From: an uncultured Gemmiger sp.
Lineage (GTDB): Bacteria > Bacillota > Clostridia > Oscillospirales > Ruminococcaceae
Length of the DNA stretch: 64,000 nt
Assembly: GCA_944388175.1 (NCBI GenBank)
Contig: CALXHR010000003.1
Span: 1-64,000 of the forward strand
Direction of reading: 5' to 3'
Below, piece after piece: positions 1 through 7,153 of the stretch. Position numbers and translations under genes: made by a program. The notes beneath the pieces are model-generated. The model was not told the DNA's origin, did not search any database, and worked only from the letters and a program-made list of their open reading frames with translations. Numbering within the stretch: the first letter of the stretch is position 1; each line of letters opens with the position of its first letter.

Positions 1-910
1 AGCCGTCGGTGCAGTAGGAGCAACCCGTGCAGGGGATGGCGATGCCGGCGTTGATGATATCCACCGCGCGGGCGACGAGGGCTTCCTCCTCGGCGTTGAG
101 GGGCTGGAATTGCTGCATGTAGCCGGTGTTGTCGAGCAGCTGTTCCAGGTTGCTCATGCCGGAAAGCACCATCTTGACGTTGGGTTTGCTGGCCGCAAAG
201 CGGATGGCCCACGACGGCACCGACGCTTCGGGCGCATAGCTCTTGAACAGCTTTTCGACCGCGCCGGGCACCTTGGCCAGCGTGCCGCCCTTGACGGGCT
301 CCATGACGATGACCGGTTTGCCGTGCTTTTCGGCCACCTCATAACATTTGCGGGACTGCACGCCCTCGCTGTCCCAGTCGAGGTAGTTCAGCTGCAGCTG
401 CACGAACTCGACCTCGGGGTGTTCGGTCAGCACGCGGTCCAGCACGTCGGCGTGGTCGTGGAAGGAAAAACCCATGTGCTTGACGAGCCCCTGGCGCTTT
501 TTGTCGGCCAGCCAGGCAAAGCAGTCAAGTTCCTGGTAAATTTTGTAGTGCTCGACCCCGACGTCGTGCAGCAGGTAGTAGTCAAAGTAGCCGGCGCCGG
601 TCTTTTGCAGCTGGGTGTTGAAAATCTGGTCGCGGTCCTCTTTGCTGTGCAGGAAGCCCGCGTGCAATTTGTCGGCCAGGGTGAAACGGTCGCGCGGGTG
701 GCGGCTGGTCAGCGCGGCTTTGACGGCGTCCTCGCTCTTGAACGCGCAGTACATCCAGGCCGTGTCAAAGTAGGTGAACCCGCGCGCCAAAAAGGTATCC
801 ACCATCTGTTTGACCTGCTTGATGTCGATGCTGCCGGCGTCGTTGGGGTCGGTCAGCGGCAGGCGCATCAGGCCGAAGCCGAGTTTTTGGGCGTTGTGGA
901 AAATGTCCAT
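1..910 (-). CDS. Aldo/keto reductase with iron-sulfur tail (3' end cut by window)
   Basis: NAD(P)H-dependent oxidoreductase of the TIM-barrel aldo/keto reductase family. About 303 residues are visible. The catalytic tetrad can be seen as Asp49 and Tyr54 (YFDTAWMY), Lys81 (LADKL) and His115 (YYLLHD). The last visible residues, PCTGCSYC, are the beginning of the CxxCxxC cluster region found in the longer clostridial members of about 370-390 residues, so some 70-80 residues lie outside the window. The ATG follows GGAGG at good spacing. It is divergent from the downstream lipoprotein gene and appears to have its own promoter. The physiological substrate cannot be told from sequence. Confidence 0.9.
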   Translation of the reverse strand, partial: MDIFHNAQKLGFGLMRLPLTDPNDAGSIDIKQVKQMVDTFLARGFTYFDTAWMYCAFKSEDAVKAALTSRHPRDRFTLADKLHAGFLHSKEDRDQIFNTQLQKTGAGYFDYYLLHDVGVEHYKIYQELDCFAWLADKKRQGLVKHMGFSFHDHADVLDRVLTEHPEVEFVQLQLNYLDWDSEGVQSRKCYEVAEKHGKPVIVMEPVKGGTLAKVPGAVEKLFKSYAPEASVPSWAIRFAASKPNVKMVLSGMSNLEQLLDNTGYMQQFQPLNAEEEALVARAVDIINAGIAIPCTGCSYCTDG

Positions 911-963
911 GGTCGTATTCCTCCGTTTTGGGGGCGGGCAGGCCGCCGCGTGCGTTTTCTTTT

Positions 964-993
964 ATAGTAAGCGCAAAACGGCCGGTGCGTCAA
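964..993 (-). promoter_or_regulatory. Putative promoter of the aldo/keto reductase gene
   Basis: On the minus strand TTGACG and TACTAT are separated by 18 bases, about 55 bases upstream of the start codon. The match is good but not perfect, and an overlapping TATAAA could serve instead. Confidence 0.45.
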
Positions 994-1048
994 GGGGACG
1001 GGGACGCTGTTTCATCATTTTTTCACTGTACTTTTTTCAAAAAGCGTG

Positions 1049-1054
1049 TATAAT
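1049..1054 (+). promoter_or_regulatory. -10 box (TATAAT) upstream of the PPIase lipoprotein
   Basis: A perfect TATAAT lies 42 bases before the ATG in an A+T-rich stretch. No convincing -35 box is seen at 17 bases; CTGTAC is the nearest sequence. Confidence 0.45.
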
Positions 1055-1096
1055 AGTAAAAGCGTATGTAATTTTGTAGAAACCTAGGAGACCACC

Positions 1097-2278
1097 ATGA
1101 AAAACAAACGTTTGTACCGCGCCGCGGCCGCTCTGCTGGCCGTGGGCATGACCGCCGTGCTGGCCGGCTGCGGCAGCACCGCCGAAGTGGAGAGCACCGC
1201 CGAAAACGCCGACACCTCCGCCACGGCCGAGACCGCGACCGCCGAGAGCGCCGACAATTCCGCCTACGACTACCTGGCGGATTTCAGCTACTCGGACGGG
1301 TTTGACGAAAACGGCTACCTGAAAGGCGTGACCGCCGCCGACTATGTCACGCTGCCCGACGACTACGCCGCCATTACCATCGACGCCGCGCTGGGCGAAG
1401 TGAGCGACGAGGACGTGAGCGCTTTTATTGAGCAGAACTACCTTTCCAACTTTGCCACCACCGAGCAGGTCACCGACCGCGCGGCGGCGGACGGCGACAC
1501 CGTCAACATTGACTACGTGGGCACCGTGGATGGCGTCGAGTTTGACGGCGGCAGCACCCAGGGCCAGGGCACCAACCTGACGCTGGGCAGCGGCGCGTAT
1601 ATCCCCGGGTTTGAGGAGCAGATCGTCGGCCACACCCCCGGCGAGACCTTTGACGTCAAGGTCACCTTCCCCGAGGAGTACACCGAGGAACTGGCCGGCA
1701 AGGACGCCGTGTTTGAGACGACACTGAACTACATCAACGAGACCGTGACCCCGGAACTGACCGACGACTGGGTGGCGGAGAACCTGGCGGAAGCGACGCC
1801 GTTTACCGACGTTGCCACCCTGAACGCCTACGCGCAACGCCAGGTCGCTTTCAACAACCAGTGCAACGACGTTTACGCCGCCCTGCGCGACAAGGCCACG
1901 TTCAGCGATACGCTGCCCGAGGAAGCGCTGGAATACTACCGCAACAACTTCCGCTATGAAATCTACAGCATGGCGCAAAGCTACGGCGTGAGCATGAACG
2001 ACGTGGCCCAGGGCAACGGCTATGACACGGTGGAAGATTTTGTGACGGCAGCCGAATCGCTGGTGGAGGCGCAGCTTCAGCAGGCGCTGCTGCTGCAGGC
2101 TGTAGCGGAAAAATCCGGTTTGCAGTGCGATACCGAGACGCTGAACGCCGAATTTTCCAACTACGCCGGCACCAACCTGGACGCCTGGGTGGCCCTGTAC
2201 GGCGAAAACTTCAACAAAAACCAGCTGCTGACCAGTATGGTGATGCAAAACCTCATCGACCAGGTGCAGTACGAATAA
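1097..2278 (+). CDS. FKBP-type peptidyl-prolyl isomerase lipoprotein (trigger-factor-like)
   Basis: A secreted folding helper predicted to be anchored outside the membrane. The 393-residue protein starts with a lipoprotein signal peptide (MKNKR, hydrophobic stretch, lipobox VLAGC with the modified cysteine at 25), followed by an Ala/Thr/Glu-rich linker to about residue 55. Around residues 125-215 sits an FKBP domain (GDTVNIDYVGTVDG, FDGGS, GSGAYIPGFE), and the helical C-terminal third resembles the trigger factor substrate-binding region. By family it should catalyse cis-trans isomerisation of Xaa-Pro bonds in exported proteins. ATG preceded by TAGGAG. A strong terminator follows directly, so it is probably transcribed alone. 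Confidence 0.9.
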   Translation: MKNKRLYRAAAALLAVGMTAVLAGCGSTAEVESTAENADTSATAETATAESADNSAYDYLADFSYSDGFDENGYLKGVTAADYVTLPDDYAAITIDAALGEVSDEDVSAFIEQNYLSNFATTEQVTDRAAADGDTVNIDYVGTVDGVEFDGGSTQGQGTNLTLGSGAYIPGFEEQIVGHTPGETFDVKVTFPEEYTEELAGKDAVFETTLNYINETVTPELTDDWVAENLAEATPFTDVATLNAYAQRQVAFNNQCNDVYAALRDKATFSDTLPEEALEYYRNNFRYEIYSMAQSYGVSMNDVAQGNGYDTVEDFVTAAESLVEAQLQQALLLQAVAEKSGLQCDTETLNAEFSNYAGTNLDAWVALYGENFNKNQLLTSMVMQNLIDQVQYE

Positions 2279-2293
2279 CGTAACCCTCCCCTT

Positions 2294-2326
2294 CCCGGCG
2301 CGGCAACCCCGCGCCGGGATTTTTTT
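2294..2326 (+). terminator. Rho-independent terminator after the PPIase gene
   Basis: A 10-bp GC-only stem (CCCGGCGCGG / CCGCGCCGGG) with a 5-base loop, followed by A and seven T. Confidence 0.9.
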
Positions 2327-2499
2327 GCGCCCCTTGCCGTTGCACTGCCGGAAACCGGACTTTTTGCGGTTCTGTCATGCGACCGTGCGGCCCCCGCGCG
2401 GGGATTTTTTTGCGCCCCGGCCCTGCCTTTGCGCCGCTGGAAACCGCTTTTTTGCGGCCACCCCACACACCGCCGTGCGGCCACCAATTTTTTTGCGCC
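2309..2499 (+). repeat. Tandem degenerate repeat with terminator-like T-runs
   Basis: In the 328 bases between the isomerase and the ArsR-type gene there are two and a fraction copies of a unit of about 85-90 bases. Each copy starts with a 25-base block (CCGCGCsGGGA, seven T, GCGCCCC) at 2309-2333 and 2394-2418, which differ at one position. Each then contains GGAAACCG with a T-run and GCGG, and ends in CCGTGCGGCC. A third partial copy (AA, seven T, GCGCC) is at 2486-2499. No open frame here looks coding. Confidence 0.7.
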
Positions 2500-2505
2500 G
2501 GGTAC

Positions 2506-2534
2506 TTGACAGGGCGCCCCGGCGGTGGTATTAT
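2506..2534 (+). promoter_or_regulatory. Promoter of the ArsR/SdpI operon
   Basis: TTGACA and TATTAT are spaced by exactly 17 bases, 73 bases upstream of the ArsR-type start codon. Confidence 0.85.
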
Positions 2535-2548
2535 GCAGGCAAGATATT

Positions 2549-2570
2549 TAGATATTTTTCTAATTATCTA
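2549..2570 (+). promoter_or_regulatory. Candidate autoregulatory operator (TAGATA-N10-TATCTA)
   Basis: An inverted repeat in an A+T-rich block just downstream of the -10 box, in an otherwise GC-rich region. ArsR-type repressors usually bind such palindromes over their own promoter, so it is a likely site for the repressor encoded next. Confidence 0.55.
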
Positions 2571-2606
2571 TTATACGGTTCCCCCTGTAAGAAAGGAGGC
2601 GGTCCC

Positions 2607-2888
2607 ATGGGGGACGCATTCAAGGCTCTGGCCGACCCGACGCGGCGGCGCATTTTGGAGCTGCTGGCCCAGGGCGACCTGACCGCGGGCGAGATCGCCG
2701 CGCAGTTTGCGATGACGAAACCCTCGGTGAGCCACCATTTGAACATCTTGAAAACCGCCGGGCTGGTGTGTGACCAGCGCAGCGGGCAGAACATCGTATA
2801 CAGCGTGAACCTGACGGTTTTTCAGGAACTGATGAAATGGTTTTACGATGTTGGCCTTACCAAAGGAGGGGCAAACGATGAAGAATAA
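2607..2888 (+). CDS. ArsR-family repressor (SdpR-like autorepressor)
   Basis: A 93-residue winged-helix repressor. The start ALADPTRRRILELL and the recognition helix region KPSVSHHLNILKTAGLV are typical of SdpR-type ArsR members. The cysteine pairs of metal-sensing ArsR proteins are absent, so a metal signal is unlikely. The frame stays open upstream, but the ATG after GAAAGGAGGCGG is the sensible start. It overlaps the next gene by 11 bases, and that gene encodes an SdpI-like membrane protein. The pair matches the Bacillus sdpRI arrangement, in which the membrane protein sequesters or signals to the repressor. Confidence 0.9.
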   Translation: MGDAFKALADPTRRRILELLAQGDLTAGEIAAQFAMTKPSVSHHLNILKTAGLVCDQRSGQNIVYSVNLTVFQELMKWFYDVGLTKGGANDEE

Positions 2889-3546
2889 AGCACTGTTCCT
2901 TGCGCTGCTGGCGCTGTGCGCCGTGAACTTTGCGGCACACCTGTTCTTTTACCCTGCCCTGCCGGAAACGGTGCCCGTCCACTGGGGGTTCGACGGCCAG
3001 GCCGACGGCTGGGGCAGCAAAGCGACCGTCCTGGTGATGGCGGCACTGCCGGCCGGCATGGTGCTGCTGATGGCGCTGATCCCCAGGATCGACCCGCACG
3101 CCAGCAATTTTACGCGGTTTGCACCGGTCTACCGCATTTTCCTGATCGCCCTCACGGTGTTTCTGTGCGGGGTCTCCTGGCTGTCGGAACTGACGGTGTA
3201 CGACGTGCTGCCCGCCGCCGGCGGCAGTTTGGTCAGTGCGCTGGTGCTGGGCGGCTGCGGCATACTGTTTGTGGTGCTGGGCAACTATATGCCGCGCATC
3301 AAGCAAAACTACACCTTCGGCTGCCGCACACCGTGGGCCTTGAACGATGAACACAACTGGAACCGCACCCAGCGCATGGGCGGCATCGTGTTTGTGGTTT
3401 CAGGCGTCGCCATGCTGCTGGCGGCGGTGTTTGCCCGCCTGCTGGGCGAGGGCGGCACGCTGGCCATGCTGCTGGTCCCGCTGCTGGGCGGCTGCGTGTG
3501 GATTTATGTATACTCGTACCTGGTGTTCCTTGGCAAAATGAAGTAA
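2878..3546 (+). CDS. SdpI-like integral membrane protein (DUF1648)
   Basis: A 222-residue membrane protein with about six hydrophobic segments. The N-terminal DUF1648 motif HWGFDGQADGW and the SdpI signature FGCRTPWALNDEHNW near residue 145 are clear. In Bacillus SdpI gives immunity to the toxin SDP and also inactivates the repressor SdpR; here it follows an SdpR-like gene in the same operon. No toxin gene is visible nearby, so general sensing of an envelope-active peptide is an inference. The start is the ATG after AAAGGAGGGG inside the end of the upstream gene. Confidence 0.88.
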   Translation: MKNKALFLALLALCAVNFAAHLFFYPALPETVPVHWGFDGQADGWGSKATVLVMAALPAGMVLLMALIPRIDPHASNFTRFAPVYRIFLIALTVFLCGVSWLSELTVYDVLPAAGGSLVSALVLGGCGILFVVLGNYMPRIKQNYTFGCRTPWALNDEHNWNRTQRMGGIVFVVSGVAMLLAAVFARLLGEGGTLAMLLVPLLGGCVWIYVYSYLVFLGKMK

Positions 3547-3557
3547 ACACCACGCGT

Positions 3558-3592
3558 AAGCGGGGCCGCCCTTTGGGGCGGCCCCGCTTGTT
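3558..3592. terminator. Strong GC hairpin between convergent genes
   Basis: AAGCGGGGCCGCCC pairs with GGGCGGCCCCGCTT around a three- to four-base loop. The T-run is short. It separates the SdpI-like gene from the convergent CarD-like gene. Confidence 0.75.
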
Positions 3593-3604
3593 GCATACCT
3601 GCTT

Positions 3605-4108
3605 TTATTCGGCCGGGTCGCGGCCCAGTTCCCGCGCGATGAGGTCCGGCACCTCCTGCGGGGTGATGCCCCAGGCGTAGGCGAACTCGCTGCGCAGCAT
3701 GGTCTGCACCTCGCGCAGGGCGCTGTCCTCAAACCCGGAAAGATGCTTGCCCTGCGCGTGGCGGTGGCGGCGCTCGGCATACAGGTCGCGCAGCATGTGC
3801 AGCAGCGCACGGCGGTCGCCGCTTTGCAGCGTGCGGCGGTAGCGCTCTTTGCGCGTTTCGCGGTCCGGTTCATGTTCAGGGGCCGGTTCCCGCAGCAGGT
3901 CCAGCAACTCCTGCCGGGTGGGCAGCGGATGCATGCGGTCCAGCAGCACCTGGCTTGTGCACGGCACACAGATTTTCATGCTGGGGTCGTAGACCGGGCG
4001 CAAAATAAAACATTCGCAGGGGCGGCCGGCCAGGCGCAGGGTGGCTTTTTCCGCAATGCGGCACACACCGCTGGTACCGTAACTGACCGCATCCCCTACC
4101 TGAAACAT
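3605..4108 (-). CDS. CarD-family RNA polymerase-binding regulator
   Basis: A 167-residue protein whose N-terminal 60 residues (MFQVGDAVSYGTSGVCRI, then FILRPVYD) match the Tudor-like CarD/CdnL/TRCF fold that contacts the RNA polymerase beta subunit. The rest is helical and basic, as in the DNA-binding half of CarD. It is expected to modulate open-complex stability at promoters. The two Cys-containing turns (RPCECF, ICVPC) are unusual but no metal site is obvious. ATG after AGGAGG; own promoter upstream. Confidence 0.85.
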   Translation of the reverse strand: MFQVGDAVSYGTSGVCRIAEKATLRLAGRPCECFILRPVYDPSMKICVPCTSQVLLDRMHPLPTRQELLDLLREPAPEHEPDRETRKERYRRTLQSGDRRALLHMLRDLYAERRHRHAQGKHLSGFEDSALREVQTMLRSEFAYAWGITPQEVPDLIARELGRDPAE

Positions 4109-4161
4109 AGCGCATCCTCCTTTTTTGCCGTTTTGGTCCGGGCACTTCCTTTTATACTATC

Positions 4162-4191
4162 AGTATAATCCTTTTCAGGGAAAAATGTCAT
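4162..4191 (-). promoter_or_regulatory. Putative promoter of the CarD-like gene
   Basis: On the minus strand ATGACA and TATACT are spaced by 18 bases, about 55 bases upstream of the start codon. Confidence 0.55.
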
Positions 4192-4246
4192 GGGCTTTTT
4201 GCACAAAAATGGCGCTGACACGCACATGGCAAATTGACACCCCACG

Positions 4247-4276
4247 CAAAAAGCGCCGCCCGGTGCCGGGCGGCGC
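4247..4276 (-). terminator. Terminator of the phosphoribosyltransferase-like gene
   Basis: AGCGCCGCCCGG pairs with CCGGGCGGCGCT around a two-base centre, followed on the minus strand by TTTTTG. Confidence 0.88.
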
Positions 4277-4294
4277 TCTCCATGGCAGAAAGTT

Positions 4295-4933
4295 CTACAG
4301 TGTGGAATATCCAAAACTGTTGACCAGGGCGTCGATCTTCTGCCCGGCCTGGCACCACGGGCAGGCATGGGCGTCAAAGCTCGCGTAGCCGGGCAGGTCG
4401 TTGGGGTCAAAGATGCTGGTGATGGGGAAGCCCGCGCACTCTTTCTGCGTGGCGAACAGCGCCGCGATGCCCACAGGGTTGCCGTCATAGTAGCGGATGG
4501 CTTCCACCGCGCCCTGCACGGTATACCCGGTGGTGACCGAAGCCGCCAGCACCAGCACGTGTTTGCCGGCGATCATGGGGGCGGTATTTTCGCGGAAAAT
4601 CAGCTGGCTGCCGACCGTATGCTCCGGCGTGAGCACGTAGATGGTCTGGTGGGCGTTCATATTGGTGTAACCGGCTTTGGTCAGCTCGCTGGCCATGCAG
4701 GCGCCGATGACCTCGGTACCGTCCAGGCAGAGGATGGTGTCCACGATGGTGTTGTGGGTGTACGCTCTGACCAGTTCCGCCGCCGCGGCCCGCGCCTCGG
4801 AAAGACGGGATTTTGTCAGCGTGACGTCGATATAATAATTGATATGGCTGTGGCTGGTGGCGAAATGCCCCTGGCTGACGCGCAGCGCCAGATGGGACTT
4901 GCCCGTAGGCAGTTTGACAAGATGCATTGCCAT
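4295..4933 (-). CDS. Phosphoribosyltransferase-like protein (orotate PRTase type)
   Basis: A 212-residue protein with the overall type-I phosphoribosyltransferase layout. A central strand leads into a loop resembling the PRPP-binding loop (VLVLAASVTTGYTVQGAVEA, residues about 145-164), and TILCLDGTEVIG lies earlier. The usual acidic pair before TTG (as in VDDVITTG) is replaced by AASVTTG. Close to the C-terminus is a CPWC pair. It may be a substrate-binding paralogue of PyrE rather than an active OPRTase. The frame is open further upstream, but the ATG after AAAGGAGG is the clear start. Own promoter and terminator: a single-gene unit. Confidence 0.7.
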   Translation of the reverse strand: MAMHLVKLPTGKSHLALRVSQGHFATSHSHINYYIDVTLTKSRLSEARAAAAELVRAYTHNTIVDTILCLDGTEVIGACMASELTKAGYTNMNAHQTIYVLTPEHTVGSQLIFRENTAPMIAGKHVLVLAASVTTGYTVQGAVEAIRYYDGNPVGIAALFATQKECAGFPITSIFDPNDLPGYASFDAHACPWCQAGQKIDALVNSFGYSTL

Positions 4934-4963
4934 GGCTTGGCCTCCTTTCGGTTCCTTAAATCT

Positions 4964-4992
4964 ATTGTAAAATGTTTGCCGGTGGATTGCAA
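4964..4992 (-). promoter_or_regulatory. Promoter of the phosphoribosyltransferase-like gene
   Basis: On the minus strand TTGCAA and TACAAT are spaced by 17 bases, about 30 bases before the start codon. Confidence 0.7.
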
Positions 4993-5046
4993 GGAACGCT
5001 TTGCCCAAAATGTCGGGTCGGTTTTTGGGCAGTTTTTGCCCCTGCC

Positions 5047-5075
5047 TTTACACTCTGCCGCCAAACTGGTATAAT
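5047..5075 (+). promoter_or_regulatory. Promoter of the DnaD-like/helicase-loader operon
   Basis: TTTACA and TATAAT are spaced by 17 bases, 34 bases before the start codon. Confidence 0.75.
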
Positions 5076-5109
5076 ACAACTAACATTGTAAAGTGGGGAG
5101 GTTTGCGGC

Positions 5110-6018
5110 ATGGTATATCAACTGGCGGCGTATAACGGCGATACGTTGGCCGTGCCGCAGACCGTGCTGCGCCACCTGCCCCAGGCCGACGGCGACGCCG
5201 TGCGCGTGGCGCTGTATATTTTGCAGACCAAAGACTGCGATGCCCGCTCGATTGCCCGCGCACTGGGGCTGCCCAGCATGGAAGCGGCGCGCCGCGCGCT
5301 GCAATACTGGGCGGGCGCCGGGCTGCTGGAACGCGCCGGCGCCGCCGCCCCCGCCCCCACGGCCGAAGAAACGACCGCCAAGGTGGACCTGGCCAGCCTG
5401 AACGACCCCTATGTGGCCGTGCTGTGTGAGGAAGCGCAGACCGCCCTGGGCAAAGCGCTGGGCCGCAGCGAATTGCAGCGGCTGGTCGCGCTGTACCTGC
5501 ACGACGGCTGGCCGCCGGATGTGATCTTACTGTGCTGCGCCGAGAGCGCGCGCCAGGGCCGCCGCAGCGTGGCCGCCATCGCCCGTGAACTGACCCGCTG
5601 GCGGGAAAACGGCGTGGAGACCGGCGAGGACGCCGAGCGGTACCTGCGCCAGGCCAAACAGCGGGAGGTTTGGTGCGCCGAAGCCGCCGCGCAGTTTGGC
5701 ATCGAACCCGCCGCCCTGACCCGCTGGGAGCGCGGGGCCATCGCCCGCTGGCACGAGGAATGGGGCGTGGGTCGCGAGATGATTGACGAAGCGCTGCTGC
5801 GCGCCGGCAGCAAAAACACCGTGCGCTATGTGGACGGCATCCTGCGCGCCTGGCGCGCCCAGGGCATCACGACGGTGGAAGCCGCCCGCGGGCAGGGCCA
5901 GCTGGCCGGCAGCAACATTTTGGCCACCGAGCGCCCGGCCGCCCCCCGCCCCGCCGCCAGCGCCCAGAAGGACCTGTTCAACCGCGACTGGGCCGCCCAG
6001 TTCAACGAGGAGGATTGA
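5110..6018 (+). CDS. DnaD-domain replication initiation protein
   Basis: A 302-residue protein of the DnaD/DnaB primosome family. The N-terminal part (residues 1-75) looks like a winged helix, and two DnaD_B-type helical repeats follow. The hallmark YxxxIxxxW motif is present as YVDGILRAW near residue 239. In Firmicutes DnaD acts with the helicase loader to place the replicative helicase at oriC, and the next gene, four bases away, encodes such a loader. The C-terminus is an Ala/Pro-rich tail ending in an acidic stretch. ATG after GGGGAGG. Confidence 0.88.
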   Translation: MVYQLAAYNGDTLAVPQTVLRHLPQADGDAVRVALYILQTKDCDARSIARALGLPSMEAARRALQYWAGAGLLERAGAAAPAPTAEETTAKVDLASLNDPYVAVLCEEAQTALGKALGRSELQRLVALYLHDGWPPDVILLCCAESARQGRRSVAAIARELTRWRENGVETGEDAERYLRQAKQREVWCAEAAAQFGIEPAALTRWERGAIARWHEEWGVGREMIDEALLRAGSKNTVRYVDGILRAWRAQGITTVEAARGQGQLAGSNILATERPAAPRPAASAQKDLFNRDWAAQFNEED

Positions 6019-6021
6019 CCG

Positions 6022-6978
6022 ATGCGCACCAAGGACGAACTGTTCCGCGCCGCCCAGCGCGAAGTGGCGGCCCGCCGCCAGCGGGCCGTGATGCAGGCCG
6101 AGGACGCGCGCCGCACCGCCTTTGCCGCCCACCCGGGCCTGGCGGCCGCCGCCGACGCCCAGATGCACGCCGGGCTGGCACTGGCCAAAGCGGCCGCCCT
6201 GGGCGGCGATGTGGAAGCGGCCCGCGCCGCGCTGACGCAGGCTGACGCCGCGCTGGCCGACGCCGCCAAAGCCGCCGGGTACGACGAAGCCGCGTTTGCC
6301 CCGGCCTTTGCCTGCCCGCTGTGCCATGACACCGGCATGTACCAGGGCGTGCCCTGCCGCTGCGTGGCCGACATTGCCCGCCGCCTGCGGCGCGAGGAGA
6401 TCAACGCCGCCAGCCCGCTGGGCCTGTGCGAGTTTGCGACGTTTGACGTCACGCGTTACCCGGCCGAGCCCGAACCGGAGCTGGGCATGCCGGTGCAGGC
6501 GTACATGGAAAAACTGCTGCATTTTTGCGAGAACTACGCCCAAAAGTTCGGCCCACAAAGCAGCAACCTGCTGTTTATGGGCCATGCCGGGCTGGGCAAA
6601 ACCCACCTGGCGCTGGCCATTGCCGGCGCGGTGCTGGACGGCGGCCACGATGTGCTGTACACCAGCGCTGCCGCCCTGGCCGCCCGCCTGGGGCGCGAAC
6701 ATTTTGACTTTGACAGCGGCGACGAATGGCTGACCGCCTGCCAGCAGGCCGACTTGTTGATTTTGGACGACCTGGGCACCGAGTACATCACCCCGCTGAC
6801 CATCAGCGTGCTGTATGAGCTCATCAACGCCCGCATGCTGGCGAACCGCCCCACGGTGTACACCACCAACATCACCGACCAGAGCGTGTTTGTGGCCCGC
6901 TATACCGAGAAAGTGGCCAGCCGCATGCTGGGCGGGTGCAAAATCTTTAAATTTTTTGGCGCCGACCAGCGCCTGTAA
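6022..6978 (+). CDS. DnaC/DnaI-type helicase loader (AAA+ ATPase)
   Basis: A 318-residue loader. After a helical Ala-rich N-terminus there is a zinc-type cysteine group (CPLCHDTG, then CRC) at about residues 94-113. The AAA+ core has Walker A GHAGLGKTH near residue 190, Walker B LLILDDLGTEY near 250 and a sensor-1 TTN. It should bind ATP and load the replicative helicase together with the upstream DnaD-like protein. ATG after GGAGGATTGACCG. A terminator follows. Confidence 0.92.
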   Translation: MRTKDELFRAAQREVAARRQRAVMQAEDARRTAFAAHPGLAAAADAQMHAGLALAKAAALGGDVEAARAALTQADAALADAAKAAGYDEAAFAPAFACPLCHDTGMYQGVPCRCVADIARRLRREEINAASPLGLCEFATFDVTRYPAEPEPELGMPVQAYMEKLLHFCENYAQKFGPQSSNLLFMGHAGLGKTHLALAIAGAVLDGGHDVLYTSAAALAARLGREHFDFDSGDEWLTACQQADLLILDDLGTEYITPLTISVLYELINARMLANRPTVYTTNITDQSVFVARYTEKVASRMLGGCKIFKFFGADQRL

Positions 6979-6983
6979 ACCGC

Positions 6984-7015
6984 AAACCGCGCAGGCCCCG
7001 GGGCCTGCGCGGTTT
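6984..7015 (+). terminator. Terminator after the helicase-loader gene
   Basis: AAACCGCGCAGGCCCC pairs with GGGGCCTGCGCGGTTT, a nearly perfect 32-base palindrome. Confidence 0.8.
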
Positions 7016-7035
7016 ATGGTTTGTCGATGAAAAGA

Positions 7036-7069
7036 AAAGACCGCCGGGCCAAAGCCTGGCGGTCTTTTT
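7036..7069. terminator. Original terminator of the tRNA-Pro transcript
   Basis: A near-perfect hairpin (AAGACCGCC ... GGCGGTCTT) with A/T runs on both sides, so it can work in both directions. It lies just outside the left att repeat. Before phage integration it would have followed the tRNA-Pro gene on the minus strand. Confidence 0.75.
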
Positions 7070-7072
7070 GCA

Positions 7073-7096
7073 AAGTCGGAGTGACGGGATTCGAAC
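7073..7096 (-). repeat. attL core (24-bp copy of the tRNA-Pro 3' end)
   Basis: Begins AAGTCGGAGTGACGGG and is identical to 39831-39854. This copy is the displaced host tRNA 3' end; the copy at the other end rebuilds the intact tRNA. Confidence 0.95.
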
Positions 7097-7136
7097 TTTC
7101 AAAAATATGGCGTAAATACGTTTAATCATCTAAAAA

Positions 7137-7153
7137 TCTAACGTCGGTCTAAC
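7137..7153 (+). repeat. Candidate integrase arm-binding repeat, left
   Basis: TCTAACGTCGGTCTAAC, a pair of TCTAAC motifs 11 bases apart. The same pattern with two substitutions lies at 39709-39725 near the other att site. It overlaps the last codons and stop of the integrase gene. Confidence 0.6.

Noticed and set aside
110-967. 285-codon plus-strand frame at the left edge
   Set aside because: Antisense to the aldo/keto reductase, whose active-site motifs are intact on the minus strand.
1037-2248. 403-codon minus-strand frame over the PPIase lipoprotein
   Set aside because: The plus-strand gene has signal peptide, lipobox, FKBP domain, promoter-like box and terminator.
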